Below the pieces are notes generated by a model that was not told the DNA's origin, did no database searches, and saw only the letters and a program-made list of their open reading frames with translations. The position numbers and the translations under genes are program-made. From Prolixibacteraceae bacterium (GTDB taxonomy: Bacteria; Bacteroidota; Bacteroidia; Bacteroidales; Prolixibacteraceae), in the NCBI GenBank assembly GCA_009773765.1, contig WTWZ01000002.1, positions 158,821-222,820 on the forward strand: DNA of 64,000 nucleotides, given 5' to 3'. Shown here piece after piece: positions 37,909 to 46,987 of the stretch (its first letter is position 1; each line of letters opens with the position of its first letter).

Positions 37909-40376
37909 AGAATAAAATGCAAACCAACAGTCAACTCGAACTCGCCTTTAACTTTGTCAGGTACACCGGGCAAAACATATTTTTAACCGGAAAAGCCGGA
38001 ACTGGCAAAACAACTTTTCTGAAAAGTTTGAAAGAAAAATCGCCAAAAAGAATGATTGTAGTCGCGCCAACGGGTGTTGCTGCCATTAACGCGGGTGGCG
38101 TTACCATTCACTCTTTTTTCCAGTTGTCATTTGCCCCGCAAATTGGCATTGAGCGCGAACAAACCGGGCAAATGCGTTTCATGCGCGAAAAAATTAACAT
38201 CATCCGCAGCCTCGATTTGCTCGTGATTGACGAAATCAGCATGGTACGTGCCGATATTCTCGATGCGGTTGACAGGGTTTTGCGCCGTTTTAAAAACCGC
38301 AACAAACCCTTTGGCGGCGCCCAGGTTTTAATGATTGGCGACCTTCAGCAACTGGCACCGGTAGTGAAAAATGAAGAGTGGGGATTGCTAAAAAGGGAGT
38401 ACGAAACGGTTTATTTTTTCAGCAGCAAAGTTTTACGCGAAACTTCGTTTGTAAGCATCGAACTCAATCATGTTTTTCGCCAGCAGGACGATTTGTTTAT
38501 TTCAGTTCTCAACAAAGTGCGCGATAATAAACTTGATCAGCAAGCAGTTGCTATTCTAAACAAGCGGTATTTGCCCGGTTTTCAACCAACAGATGAAGAA
38601 GGCTACATTACGCTTTGCACACACAACGTTCAGGCCGACCGGATAAACGATTCAAAACTGAGGTTAATTTCTTCAAAAGCACGGGTTTTTACCGCAAAAG
38701 TCGATGGTAAATTTCCGGATTATTCATACCCGACAGATTTGGATTTGAAACTGAAAATAGGCGCACAGGTGATGTTTGTTAAAAACGACCCTTCTCCCGA
38801 AAAACTGTTTTACAACGGGAAAATAGGCAAAATAACCGATTTTGAAGACGATACGGTTTTTGTGCGTTGCCCGGGAGAAAACGACGAAATTGAAGTTACA
38901 CCGCTGGTTTGGGAAAACATAAAATATTCAATTGACGAAAAAACCGCCGAATTCAGGGAGGAAGTGGAAGGCTCCTTCAGCCAGGTTCCGTTAAAACTGG
39001 CCTGGGCAATTACCATTCATAAAAGCCAGGGGTTAACTTTTGAAAGGGCGATAATCGATGCCGAGGCTTCATTTGCACACGGGCAGGTTTATGTGGCGCT
39101 TAGCCGATGTAAAACCCTGGAAGGCATGGTTTTGAGTACGCCCATTTCCAACCGCAGCATAATCAGCGATGGAACAGTGAGTGGTTTTATTCAAAAAGTA
39201 GAGGAAAACCAACCCGGCGAAAAAGAGTTAACAGAAGCAAAACTGGCGTATCAACACGAATTGCTTGCGGAACTTTTCCGCTTCAATTTAAGTTCGTACC
39301 TGTTGAATTCATTAATCAAGCTGATGCAGGAAAACACCTCCTCTGTTCCAGAGATTTTAATTGGGCATTTCCATAAAATCCAGGGGGTTTTTGTTACAGA
39401 GTTGCTGGAAATTGCCGAAAAATTTCAAAATCAAATCAACCAGCTTTTAGAGGTTCAGCCTGATGTTGAGCAAAATTCCAGGTTACAGGAGCGGATTATG
39501 AAAGCTGCCGGATATTTTGCAGAGAAAATTAAAACCATAATTGTTGATGGATTGGGAAAAGCCGATTTGGAAGTGGATAACAGAGCATTACGAAAACAAA
39601 TTGGCAACACAGCTTCAAGGCTTTTGGAAGATGCTGATACAAAACTGGCAGGTTTTGAAGTGTGTAAAAACGGGTTCAATGTTAAAAAGTTGCTGGATGC
39701 CCGTGCAAAAGCAATTATTGATAACGGAAAACCACCACTAAAAAAAGCAAAAGCAAAAGAAGTTTTAAGTCCAGGTAACATTCCAAACCCGCTGCTGTAT
39801 TCATTGCTCCGTTCTTGGCGTTATGAAAAATCTTCTGAATTGGGAATCCCCGTTTACATGGTTTTTTCACAAAAAGCCTTGATCGAGATGGTGAATTACC
39901 TGCCAGGCGATTCGTTTTCATTGCAATTGATTAACGGAATGGGAGCTAAAAAAATGGAACAGTTCGGCGCTGATATTCTTCAGATGATTCAGCATTACTG
40001 CGATGATAACAACATTGAAAAAGGAGAAATTCCGTTAAAAGAGGTTCAAAAAAAGAAAGAAAAAGAACCAAAGCCTGATACAAAAAAAGTGAGCTGCGAA
40101 CTCTATAAATCGGGAAAAACGATTGCTGAAATTGCTGCTGAAAGGGGACTTGCTGCATCCACAATCGAAAGCCATTTAGCGCATTACGTGGGTTTGGGCG
40201 AACTCGATGTTAACCAGTTTTTAAGCAAGGAAAAACTTGAAAAAATTGTCTCTTATTTCAGTTCCACCGAAAATAAAAGTTTTAGCGAGGCAAAAACATT
40301 TTTTGGCGATGAGGTGAGCTATGGCGAGATGAGAATGGCGTTGAGCCACCTTGAAAGTTTATCGGGAAATTATTAG
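37905..40376 (+). CDS. PIF1-like DNA helicase with HRDC and helix-turn-helix domains
   Basis: An 823-residue superfamily 1B helicase. Walker A is GKAGTGKTT (29-37), followed by IVVAPTGVAAINAGGVTIHS (motif Ia), LLVIDEISMVRADILDAVD (Walker B), GDLQQLAPV (motif III), and LAWAITIHKSQGLTFERAI with VALSRCKTLEG (motifs V/VI). The C-terminal half adds an HRDC-like domain (about 630-700, RSWRYEKSSELGIPVYMVFS) and a helix-turn-helix (about 740-770, ELYKSGKTIAEIAAERGLA). HRDC and HTH tails are otherwise known from RecQ; this combination is common in Bacteroidota. Probably acts in replication or recombination repair. Confidence 0.9.
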   Translation: MKNKMQTNSQLELAFNFVRYTGQNIFLTGKAGTGKTTFLKSLKEKSPKRMIVVAPTGVAAINAGGVTIHSFFQLSFAPQIGIEREQTGQMRFMREKINIIRSLDLLVIDEISMVRADILDAVDRVLRRFKNRNKPFGGAQVLMIGDLQQLAPVVKNEEWGLLKREYETVYFFSSKVLRETSFVSIELNHVFRQQDDLFISVLNKVRDNKLDQQAVAILNKRYLPGFQPTDEEGYITLCTHNVQADRINDSKLRLISSKARVFTAKVDGKFPDYSYPTDLDLKLKIGAQVMFVKNDPSPEKLFYNGKIGKITDFEDDTVFVRCPGENDEIEVTPLVWENIKYSIDEKTAEFREEVEGSFSQVPLKLAWAITIHKSQGLTFERAIIDAEASFAHGQVYVALSRCKTLEGMVLSTPISNRSIISDGTVSGFIQKVEENQPGEKELTEAKLAYQHELLAELFRFNLSSYLLNSLIKLMQENTSSVPEILIGHFHKIQGVFVTELLEIAEKFQNQINQLLEVQPDVEQNSRLQERIMKAAGYFAEKIKTIIVDGLGKADLEVDNRALRKQIGNTASRLLEDADTKLAGFEVCKNGFNVKKLLDARAKAIIDNGKPPLKKAKAKEVLSPGNIPNPLLYSLLRSWRYEKSSELGIPVYMVFSQKALIEMVNYLPGDSFSLQLINGMGAKKMEQFGADILQMIQHYCDDNNIEKGEIPLKEVQKKKEKEPKPDTKKVSCELYKSGKTIAEIAAERGLAASTIESHLAHYVGLGELDVNQFLSKEKLEKIVSYFSSTENKSFSEAKTFFGDEVSYGEMRMALSHLESLSGNY

Positions 40377-41011
40377 TTGAAGGATTTAAAAACACAATAG
40401 TATGAAATCACCGGTTTCAAATTTTCATAAGTATTTGCCAAAACTTCACCCAGTTCACTTTTTGCAAACCATTTTATATTGGCTATGTTTTCGCTGGTTT
40501 GAGGTGTTCCGCTTTCATTTCCCTGATAACTCATTTCAAACCAGTGTGTTTCTTTTAAAATCCAAAGCACGGGAATGTCATGATATGGCGATTGATAAAT
40601 ATGAAAAGTAGAAGGTAATTCTTTAGTAACCTGGTGCCCTTTAATTCCGCACTCTTCGGCTACTTCGCGCAATGCAGCTTCTTCTTCCGATTCTCCGGCG
40701 TCAATTTTTCCTTTGGGCAAATCCCATTTTCCGTTCCTGAAAATAAACAGAAATTTTTCATCACGGATAACAATTCCCCCGGCGGCGGGAACCTGATTAA
40801 AAGCAGGAATAAACATCTCTTTCCAGAATTTTTCGGGTAATGGATGTGATAAAACCACTGAAACATTATCAGAATTGGTAAAATCAAAAAACCAATCTTT
40901 AACTTCTTCAGGTGAACTGATATTTTCAAATCTTACCACTGTTTTAATAAATTGGATATTGTCAGGGGAGCTGATTACTATCTTCCTGTCGTTCCAAAAA
41001 ACTTCATACAT
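40373..41011 (-). CDS. NUDIX hydrolase
   Basis: A 212-residue protein with an N-terminal 80-residue domain of unknown role and a Nudix domain. The Nudix box is complete: GKIDAGESEEEAALREVAEE then CGI. Nudix enzymes hydrolyse nucleoside diphosphates linked to another moiety; the substrate is not predictable. Its stop overlaps the helicase stop by 4 bp on the opposite strand. Confidence 0.85.
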   Translation of the reverse strand: MYEVFWNDRKIVISSPDNIQFIKTVVRFENISSPEEVKDWFFDFTNSDNVSVVLSHPLPEKFWKEMFIPAFNQVPAAGGIVIRDEKFLFIFRNGKWDLPKGKIDAGESEEEAALREVAEECGIKGHQVTKELPSTFHIYQSPYHDIPVLWILKETHWFEMSYQGNESGTPQTSENIANIKWFAKSELGEVLANTYENLKPVISYYCVFKSFN

Positions 41012-41041
41012 TTGTTTTTGAATTAAAATTGCATATAAATT

Positions 41042-41674
41042 ATGGAAAATGTTCAGATTGAGGTTACAAAAAAATTACTTGAAATAAATACCATAAAAAT
41101 CCAGCCAACAAATCCTTTTACATGGGCCTCGGGCTGGAAATCGCCCATTTACTGCGATAACCGCAAAATATTGTCATATCCCGAAACCCGCACCTTTATT
41201 CGCGACAGGTTTGCTGATATTATCAGGGAAAAATATCCTGAAACTGAAGTAATTGCCGGAGTTGCAACAGGGGCCATTGCCATCGGGGCGCTGGTTGCCG
41301 ATGTGCTGGGACTGCCTTTTATTTATATCCGCTCGAAACCCAAAGATCATGGCCTGGAAAATCTGATTGAAGGCGATTTAAACCCAAATCAGAAAGTGGT
41401 GGTTATCGAAGATTTGGTTTCAACCGGTACAAGCAGCCTTCATGCTGCCGAAGCAGTAAATAACTATGGCGGGGTTGTGATTGGGATGGTGGCCATTTTT
41501 ACCTACAGTTTTCAACATGCCATTGATAATTTTAAAAAGGCGGACATCGAACTCACAACTTTAAGCCATTACCAGATATTAATCGATACTGCTGTTGAAA
41601 TAGGAGAAATTAGCAGCGATCAGATAGAAACTTTGATGAATTGGCGGGAAGACCCGTCGAACTGGGGAAAATAA
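41042..41674 (+). CDS. pyrE: Orotate phosphoribosyltransferase
   Basis: Converts orotate and PRPP to OMP in pyrimidine synthesis. The 210-residue protein has the substrate loop FTWASGWKSPIYCDNRKILS, YIRSKPKDHGLENLIEG and the PRPP motif VVVIEDLVSTGTSSLHAAEA. Divergent from the Nudix gene with a 30-bp gap, and one base before the next gene, so co-transcribed with it. Confidence 0.95.
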   Translation: MENVQIEVTKKLLEINTIKIQPTNPFTWASGWKSPIYCDNRKILSYPETRTFIRDRFADIIREKYPETEVIAGVATGAIAIGALVADVLGLPFIYIRSKPKDHGLENLIEGDLNPNQKVVVIEDLVSTGTSSLHAAEAVNNYGGVVIGMVAIFTYSFQHAIDNFKKADIELTTLSHYQILIDTAVEIGEISSDQIETLMNWREDPSNWGK

Positions 41675-41675
41675 T

Positions 41676-42125
41676 ATGAGTTTGGAAAAATACACCAGCA
41701 GCGTAAAACTGGTTAACCACAACGAACAGGTGGTTTTTAATTACCTGTCTGATTTTAAAAACCTTTCATCGTACCTGAATTCGGGGCTTATTGAAAAAAT
41801 AACCGAAAAAGTACCACAGATAAAAATTACAGAGTTTTCTTCTGACCAGGATTCCTGCAGGTTTAACATCACCGGAATTGGCCTTGCTGAAATCCGGATT
41901 GTAAACCGCGAGCCATTTAAAACCATAAAAGTGGAGAGTTCAGGTGGATTGCCGGTGAGTTTTACTTTTTGGGTCCAGTTGATTCCTGTTGACAGCTTTC
42001 AAACCAAAATGCGGCTTACATTGCACGTAGAGATGGGGATGATGATAAAAATGATGGCAGGGGGCAAGTTGCAGGAAGGTATTAATAAACTGGCAGATAC
42101 ACTTTCGGTATTACCTTATCAGTAA
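41676..42125 (+). CDS. SRPBCC-family protein
   Basis: A 149-residue START/SRPBCC-like fold: SSVKLVNHNEQVVFNYLSDF at the N-terminus, a central beta sheet (DSCRFNITGIGLAEIRIVNR, SFTFWVQLIPV) and a long C-terminal helix (AGGKLQEGINKLADTLSVLP). The cavity ligand is unknown; the member downstream of pyrE is common in this phylum. Spacing of one base suggests coupled translation with pyrE. Confidence 0.75.
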   Translation: MSLEKYTSSVKLVNHNEQVVFNYLSDFKNLSSYLNSGLIEKITEKVPQIKITEFSSDQDSCRFNITGIGLAEIRIVNREPFKTIKVESSGGLPVSFTFWVQLIPVDSFQTKMRLTLHVEMGMMIKMMAGGKLQEGINKLADTLSVLPYQ

Positions 42126-42132
42126 AAAAATG

Positions 42133-42170
42133 CAGCCCCCATCCCGACCTTCCCCCAAAGGGTGAAGGGG
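42133..42170. repeat. Inverted copy of the GC-rich dispersed repeat
   Basis: CAGCCCCC-ATCCCGA then stem CCTTCCCCC AAA GGGTGAAGG. It matches the reverse complement of 37156-37191 with few differences. It lies between two convergent genes and may serve as a bidirectional terminator. Confidence 0.65.
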
Positions 42171-42185
42171 ATAGTAAACGGTTCT

Positions 42186-42926
42186 TCAAATCACAAATTC
42201 TATTTCCTTGAACATAAATTCTGAAAATACACCGTTCCTTTCTTCCAGGATCAACTGGCCAAATTCGCCAATTCCGTTAATCCTGGCTTCAAATGGTTTA
42301 CCTTCTTTCGAAAATAAAGCCCACTCATTTGCCCTGAAAAGGTGGTTAAAATAAGATGAGCCTATTTCTTCAAAACTTCCTGCCTGTAACTTTTCAAACC
42401 AAAAACTGAGCAAATCCCAAATTTTCAGGGCAACTTCCTCTACAATATAATCTTTCCCTGTTATTTGTTTCAGCGAAACCGGGTTTGGGGCATCAGAAAC
42501 AAATCGTTCCTGGTTTAAATTCAATCCGATACCTATAATTGAGGAACCTATATGATTCCCTTTTATCGAATTTTCAATCAGTATTCCGGCCAATTTTTTG
42601 TTTCCGGCATAAATATCATTTGGCCATTTTATTTTAACTTCTGCTGTTTCATTTGTGATAAAACCGGCCAAAGCCAGGCTTGCAATTTTCGACAGGTAAA
42701 ACTGTTTGGCGGCTGGCAGAAATTGAGGTAAGATAATGACGCTCATCAGAAGATTCTTTCCAGGCTCGCTTTCCCAGTGATTTCCCTGCTGCCCTTTTCC
42801 CATTTTCTGGTATTGTGCCAAAACGACAGTACCATGCCCTGCCGCTTTAGACAAAACAAGGTGGTTGGCATAGTTGTTGGTGGATTCAACCTCGGTTAAA
42901 AAGGTAAAATTTTCATTTGTTGTCAT
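42186..42926 (-). CDS. birA: Biotin--[acetyl-CoA-carboxylase] ligase
   Basis: Attaches biotin to the biotin carboxyl carrier protein. The 246-residue protein lacks the N-terminal DNA-binding domain of repressor-type BirA, so it should not regulate transcription. The class II aaRS-like core has TEVESTNNYA, MGKGQQGNHWES (biotinyl-AMP loop), IKWPNDIY and GIGLNLN, with a short SH3-like C-terminal domain. Start ATG at 42926; divergent from rsfS. Confidence 0.9.
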   Translation of the reverse strand: MTTNENFTFLTEVESTNNYANHLVLSKAAGHGTVVLAQYQKMGKGQQGNHWESEPGKNLLMSVIILPQFLPAAKQFYLSKIASLALAGFITNETAEVKIKWPNDIYAGNKKLAGILIENSIKGNHIGSSIIGIGLNLNQERFVSDAPNPVSLKQITGKDYIVEEVALKIWDLLSFWFEKLQAGSFEEIGSSYFNHLFRANEWALFSKEGKPFEARINGIGEFGQLILEERNGVFSEFMFKEIEFVI

Positions 42927-42968
42927 ATAAAACGCAAATTACACAAAATCACACTAAAGCAAAAAGAT

Positions 42969-42976
42969 TATCTTTG
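42969..42976 (+). promoter_or_regulatory. Candidate -7 element of rsfS-ftsH
   Basis: TATCTTTG matches TAnnTTTG, 18 bp before the preferred rsfS start at 42995. Confidence 0.5.
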
Positions 42977-42994
42977 CAGGGAATTAAAAAATTT

Positions 42995-43366
42995 ATGACG
43001 GTAAGTAAAGGGGAAACGGATAAAATACTCGGGGGGGTCCTGGAAGGAATACAACGAATAAAGGGAAAAGAAATTACAATAGTTGATTTAAACACCATAA
43101 ACCACACCGAATGTGGCTATTTTGTAATTTGCCACGGAACCTCCACAACTCAAACCAATTCAATTGCCCTTTCAGTTGAAGAAACAGTGAAGGAAACCAC
43201 CGGGGTTAATGCGTGGCATAAAGACGGATACCGCAATTCGATTTGGATTTTACTCGATTACGGCGATATTATGGTCCACGTGTTTCAGAAAGATGCAAGG
43301 GAATTTTACAATTTGGAGGGACTTTGGGCCGACGCCAAAACAACAAAAATTAAAGATGAAAATTAA
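42995..43366 (+). CDS. rsfS: Ribosomal silencing factor RsfS
   Basis: RsfS binds L14 and blocks subunit joining in poor conditions. The start at 42995 (MTVSKGETDKILGGVLEGIQ) gives 123 residues, the family size, and lies after the promoter element; the ATG-less extension to 42917 is not conserved. Family blocks are ITIVDLNTINHTECGYFVIC, NAWHKDGYRNSIWILLDYGD and MVHVFQKDAREFYNLEGLW. It precedes ftsH by 8 bp. Confidence 0.9.
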   Translation: MTVSKGETDKILGGVLEGIQRIKGKEITIVDLNTINHTECGYFVICHGTSTTQTNSIALSVEETVKETTGVNAWHKDGYRNSIWILLDYGDIMVHVFQKDAREFYNLEGLWADAKTTKIKDEN

Positions 43367-43374
43367 TATATAAC

Positions 43375-45444
43375 ATGACAGAGAAAGAAAATAAGGACAA
43401 CAAAAACCAAAATAATCCTTTCAACCAGTTTAATCCGAACAGAAAAGATGGAAAGGCTCCTAAATTTAATGCATACTGGATTTATGGGGTTATTGCCATC
43501 GTTTTTATTGTGATCCAGTTTTATTTCAGCACCAGCCGCGGGCCGGTAAAAACAACCTGGAACGAAGTTCGTTCCACTATGCTGGCTAATCAGGATATTG
43601 AAAGAATTGTGGTTATAAATGATAAAACGGCCACAGTTTATATTAAAAAAGACCGGCTCGAAAAGTATAAAACTCAATTTGAAGCCAATTTCTCGAAACC
43701 TGCTGAAATTGGCCCTCATTTTACATTTAACATTGGTTCGGTTGAAACCTTCGAAAACAACCTGAAAGAAGCACAACCCAGTGGGATGGATGAAATCTCC
43801 CTCGAATACAAGGAAGAAAGAAACTGGGCAGGCGAAATCCTTTGGACAATCGGGCCCTTTGCATTAATAATTTTGTTATGGTGGTGGATTTTTAGGCGAA
43901 TGAGCCGCGGAGCCGGTGGCGGAGCCGGTGGTATTTTTAGTGTTGGAAAATCGCAGGCGAAAATATTTGACAAAGACCAGAAAGTTTCGACAACTTTTAA
44001 AGATGTGGCCGGGCTTACCGAGGCTAAACAGGAAGTGGTTGAAATTGTCGAGTTCCTGAAAAATCCTACTAAATTTACAAAACTGGGGGGTAAAATCCCG
44101 AAAGGCGCTTTGTTGGTTGGCCCCCCCGGAACGGGAAAAACATTGCTTGCAAAAGCAGTTGCAGGCGAAGCTGAAGTACCATTTTTCTCCATGTCGGGCT
44201 CCGATTTTGTTGAAATGTTTGTTGGCGTGGGTGCATCGCGTGTTCGCGACCTTTTTAAACAAGCCAAGGAAAAAGCCCCCTGTATTGTTTTTATCGATGA
44301 AATTGACGCCATTGGCCGCGCCCGTGGCAGAAACCCCAACATGGGTTCGAACGATGAACGCGAAAATACGCTTAACCAGTTACTTACCGAAATGGATGGT
44401 TTCGATACCAATACCGGGGTAATAATTCTGGCAGCCACCAACCGCGCAGATATTCTCGACAGGGCGTTAATGCGCGCAGGCCGTTTCGACCGGCAGATAC
44501 ATGTTGAACTACCCGATTTAAACGAAAGGGCCGATATTTTCAATGTTCATTTACGTCCGCTGAAATTAAACTTAGATTTAAAAGTTGACTTTCTGGCCAA
44601 ACAAACACCCGGTTTTTCAGGGGCCGATATTGCCAATGTGTGTAACGAAGCAGCGCTGATTGCCGCCCGTAAAAATCACGAATCGGTTGACAAACAAGAC
44701 TTTCTGGATGCAGTTGACCGGATTGTGGGCGGATTGGAAAAGAAAAATAAAATCATCTCGATGGATGAGAAAAAAACCATCGCATATCATGAAGCGGGAC
44801 ATGCAACCATTAGCTGGCTGCTCGAACATGCCCATCCGCTGGTAAAAGTTACTATCGTCCCGAGGGGTAAAGCATTGGGCGCAGCATGGTATTTGCCAGA
44901 GGAACGTTCCATTACCACAAAGGAACAGCTTCTCGACGAAATGTGCTCTGCTTTGGGAGGAAGAGCGGCTGAGCAACTGGTTTTCAACAAAATATCGTCG
45001 GGCGCACAAAACGATCTTGAAAAAATAACAAAACAAGCCTATGCGATGGTCAGTATTTTTGGGATGAGCGAAAAAGTGGGAAATGTAAGTTATTACGATT
45101 CATCAGGTCAGTCTGATTTTACGTTTACAAAACCGTACAGCGAAAAAACAGCCCAACTGATTGACGAGGAAGTTAAAGTTCTTATCGATGGTCAATATGC
45201 GCGGGCGGTTGAAGTGTTGAAGAAAAGCAAAAAGGGGCATGAAAAGCTGGCCAATCTGCTTCTTGAGAGGGAAGTTATCTTCAGCGAAGATTTGGAAGCT
45301 ATTTTTGGTAAACGCCCGTGGGACAAAAAACATGTTATCAATGAAAATGAAAATGCCGGTGATGAAAAAAGGGTAAAAGAAAAAAGCAATCAGGCAGAAA
45401 ATACAGAGGTTGTAATTCCCGATATTAAACCGTCAGTAGCTTAA
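43375..45444 (+). CDS. ftsH: ATP-dependent zinc metalloprotease FtsH
   Basis: Membrane-bound AAA+ protease for misfolded and short-lived membrane proteins. The 689-residue protein has membrane helices near 30-50 and 155-175 flanking a periplasmic domain, Walker A GPPGTGKT (249-256), Walker [14 protein letters not shown], the second region of homology ([20 protein letters not shown]) and the zinc site HEAGH (472-476) with the third ligand in [10 protein letters not shown]. The tail is rich in Asn, Glu and Lys. It follows rsfS and precedes the LUD gene by one base after the stop. Confidence 0.95.
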   Translation: MTEKENKDNKNQNNPFNQFNPNRKDGKAPKFNAYWIYGVIAIVFIVIQFYFSTSRGPVKTTWNEVRSTMLANQDIERIVVINDKTATVYIKKDRLEKYKTQFEANFSKPAEIGPHFTFNIGSVETFENNLKEAQPSGMDEISLEYKEERNWAGEILWTIGPFALIILLWWWIFRRMSRGAGGGAGGIFSVGKSQAKIFDKDQKVSTTFKDVAGLTEAKQEVVEIVEFLKNPTKFTKLGGKIPKGALLVGPPGTGKTLLAKAVAGEAEVPFFSMSGSDFVEMFVGVGASRVRDLFKQAKEKAPCIVFIDEIDAIGRARGRNPNMGSNDERENTLNQLLTEMDGFDTNTGVIILAATNRADILDRALMRAGRFDRQIHVELPDLNERADIFNVHLRPLKLNLDLKVDFLAKQTPGFSGADIANVCNEAALIAARKNHESVDKQDFLDAVDRIVGGLEKKNKIISMDEKKTIAYHEAGHATISWLLEHAHPLVKVTIVPRGKALGAAWYLPEERSITTKEQLLDEMCSALGGRAAEQLVFNKISSGAQNDLEKITKQAYAMVSIFGMSEKVGNVSYYDSSGQSDFTFTKPYSEKTAQLIDEEVKVLIDGQYARAVEVLKKSKKGHEKLANLLLEREVIFSEDLEAIFGKRPWDKKHVINENENAGDEKRVKEKSNQAENTEVVIPDIKPSVA

Positions 45445-45445
45445 T

Positions 45446-46060
45446 ATGGGCCAGGCCAGATGGGAAATACTGAACCAATTAAAAAACGCTGTTCATACAG
45501 TACCAGTACCGCCTGATTTTGAGAAACCTATATATCAGTCCGTTGACCTGCCTTTGGAACTGGCTTTCAGGGAGGGCATGGAAAAGGTAAATGGCTTTGT
45601 TCATTTGTTTTCAACTGAAAAAGAACTTTACACTGCATTAAAGGAGTTTTTGTCATCGCGAATTAAGGACAATATCTTTTGCAACGAAGTAGAAATTGGC
45701 AACCAGTTAAACAAGTTTGGCATACCATTTCAGCACAGTTCAGATTTTTCTAAAAATGTTGAGGTTGGTATCACCGGTTGCGAATTTTTAATTGCCCACA
45801 CTGGTTCGGTAATGGTTAGTTCGGCACAAAAAGGGGGAAGGCAAATGTTTGTTTACCCGCCGGTTCACATTGTAATTGCAAACAAAAATCAACTGTTGGG
45901 TTACCTCGAAGAAGCTTACTTCGGAATCAGCGAAAAATACAAAGACTGTTTCCCATCACAAATTGCCTTGATTACCGGCCCCAGTCGCACTGCTGACATT
46001 GAAAAAACACTGGTCCTGGGCGCACACGGGCCGGGAGAGTTGCGGGTGTTTTTGGTTTAA
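45446..46060 (+). CDS. LUD-domain protein (LutC/YkgG-like)
   Basis: A 204-residue LUD-domain protein. The conserved parts are VEVGITGCEFLIAHTGSVMV, then VYPPVHIVIANKNQLLGYLE and ALITGPSRTADIEKTLVLG, and the ending HGPGELRVFLV. Canonical LutC joins LutAB in lactate oxidation, but no lutA or lutB is here. In many Bacteroidota this lone LUD gene sits between ftsH and cdsA, so its role is probably different and unknown. Confidence 0.85.
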   Translation: MGQARWEILNQLKNAVHTVPVPPDFEKPIYQSVDLPLELAFREGMEKVNGFVHLFSTEKELYTALKEFLSSRIKDNIFCNEVEIGNQLNKFGIPFQHSSDFSKNVEVGITGCEFLIAHTGSVMVSSAQKGGRQMFVYPPVHIVIANKNQLLGYLEEAYFGISEKYKDCFPSQIALITGPSRTADIEKTLVLGAHGPGELRVFLV

Positions 46061-46100
46061 TTGGTAAACATTATCCTTTTCCCAATCTTCATTTATTTTT

Positions 46101-46108
46101 TACATTTG
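46101..46108 (+). promoter_or_regulatory. Candidate -7 element of the phospholipid operon
   Basis: TACATTTG matches TAnnTTTG; a start at about 46113 would make the following 15-codon ORF nearly leaderless, so the element also fits transcription beginning just inside it. Confidence 0.45.
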
Positions 46109-46112
46109 CAAA

Positions 46113-46160
46113 ATGGAAAAAGGCTGGAAAGAAGTGAATACTAAAAATCTGAATCATTGA
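46113..46160 (+). pseudogene. 15-codon ORF, probable stub of a DUF2007 gene
   Basis: ATG 46113 to TGA 46160 encodes MEKGWKEVNTKNLNH. The first eight residues resemble the start of DUF2007 (putative signal-transducing) proteins, which often stand between the LUD gene and cdsA in Bacteroidota. The remaining 60 or so residues are missing, as if removed by an internal deletion. The TGA overlaps the TTG start of cdsA (TTGA), so it may act as a coupling leader. Confidence 0.4.
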
Positions 46161-46984
46161 AAGTATTTGTAAAAAGAAGCTTAACCGGAATTGCGTTCGC
46201 AGCAGTTATGCTAGCCGGAATTATCATTCATCAATATGTTTTTGCCATTGTTTTTACCGCCTTTTTGTTACTCACGCTCCGCGAGTTTTACAAAATCAGC
46301 GAAAATATTGGTTATGAACCCTCGTCAAAAATAGGGCTAATCTGTGGATTTCTGCTCTTTACGATTTTCTTTTTAGCTGCCAGCCGGGTTATTCCCCAAA
46401 ATTATATCTACCTGTCAATTCTGATTCCGCTTGCTACCTTGCTCCCCGACCTGTTCGACAAAAGGAAAAACGGATTTAAAAACAGTATGATTACCCTGGC
46501 CGGATTGATTTATATTGCGCTTCCATTCAGCCTGCTGAGTTTTATCATTATTCCGGAAAATGGTTCTGAACCAGAGTTTTATCCCTGGGTTTTGATAGGG
46601 GTTTTCCTGATTATCTGGATGTACGATTCAATGGCTTATGTTTTTGGCTCGTTGCTCGGCAAGCATAAAATCTGCGAAAGGATTTCACCAAAAAAATCGT
46701 GGGAAGGATTAATTGGGGGCGCTGTTTTTGCCGTAATCATGGGAATTGTTAATTCGGTTTTTTTTCACGAACTCAGCATAATAAGCTGGATAGTTATTGC
46801 AATTATTATAGTGGCTTTTGGTACTTCGGGCGATTTTTTTGAATCGAAACTGAAACGCGAGGCCGGCGTAAAAGACTCGGGCAACATTTTGCCTGGCCAT
46901 GGAGGTATGCTCGACCGGTTTGACACTGTGCTATTTGCGGTTCCTGTTATTTATGTCTGGATTAATTTATTTGGAAATATTTAA
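46157..46984 (+). CDS. cdsA: Phosphatidate cytidylyltransferase
   Basis: Makes CDP-diacylglycerol from phosphatidate and CTP in the inner membrane. The 275-residue protein starts at TTG 46157, because an in-frame stop at 46142 and no ATG precede the conserved KVFVKRSLTGIAFAAVMLAG. Seven to eight membrane segments are seen, and the C-terminal signature ESKLKREAGVKDSG-NILPGHGGMLDRFD is complete. It is followed by psd after 3 bp and by pssA, forming the phosphatidylethanolamine pathway in one operon. Confidence 0.93.
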   Translation: MKVFVKRSLTGIAFAAVMLAGIIIHQYVFAIVFTAFLLLTLREFYKISENIGYEPSSKIGLICGFLLFTIFFLAASRVIPQNYIYLSILIPLATLLPDLFDKRKNGFKNSMITLAGLIYIALPFSLLSFIIIPENGSEPEFYPWVLIGVFLIIWMYDSMAYVFGSLLGKHKICERISPKKSWEGLIGGAVFAVIMGIVNSVFFHELSIISWIVIAIIIVAFGTSGDFFESKLKREAGVKDSGNILPGHGGMLDRFDTVLFAVPVIYVWINLFGNI

Positions 46985-46987
46985 ACG

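Noticed and set aside
43716..44543. A 275-codon open frame antisense to ftsH
   Set aside because: Complete overlap with the conserved AAA+ domain of ftsH and Ser/Pro-rich, non-protein-like sequence; a shadow frame.
45446..46060. Part of a lactate-utilisation lutABC operon
   Set aside because: Only the LUD protein is present and the neighbours are ftsH and phospholipid genes.
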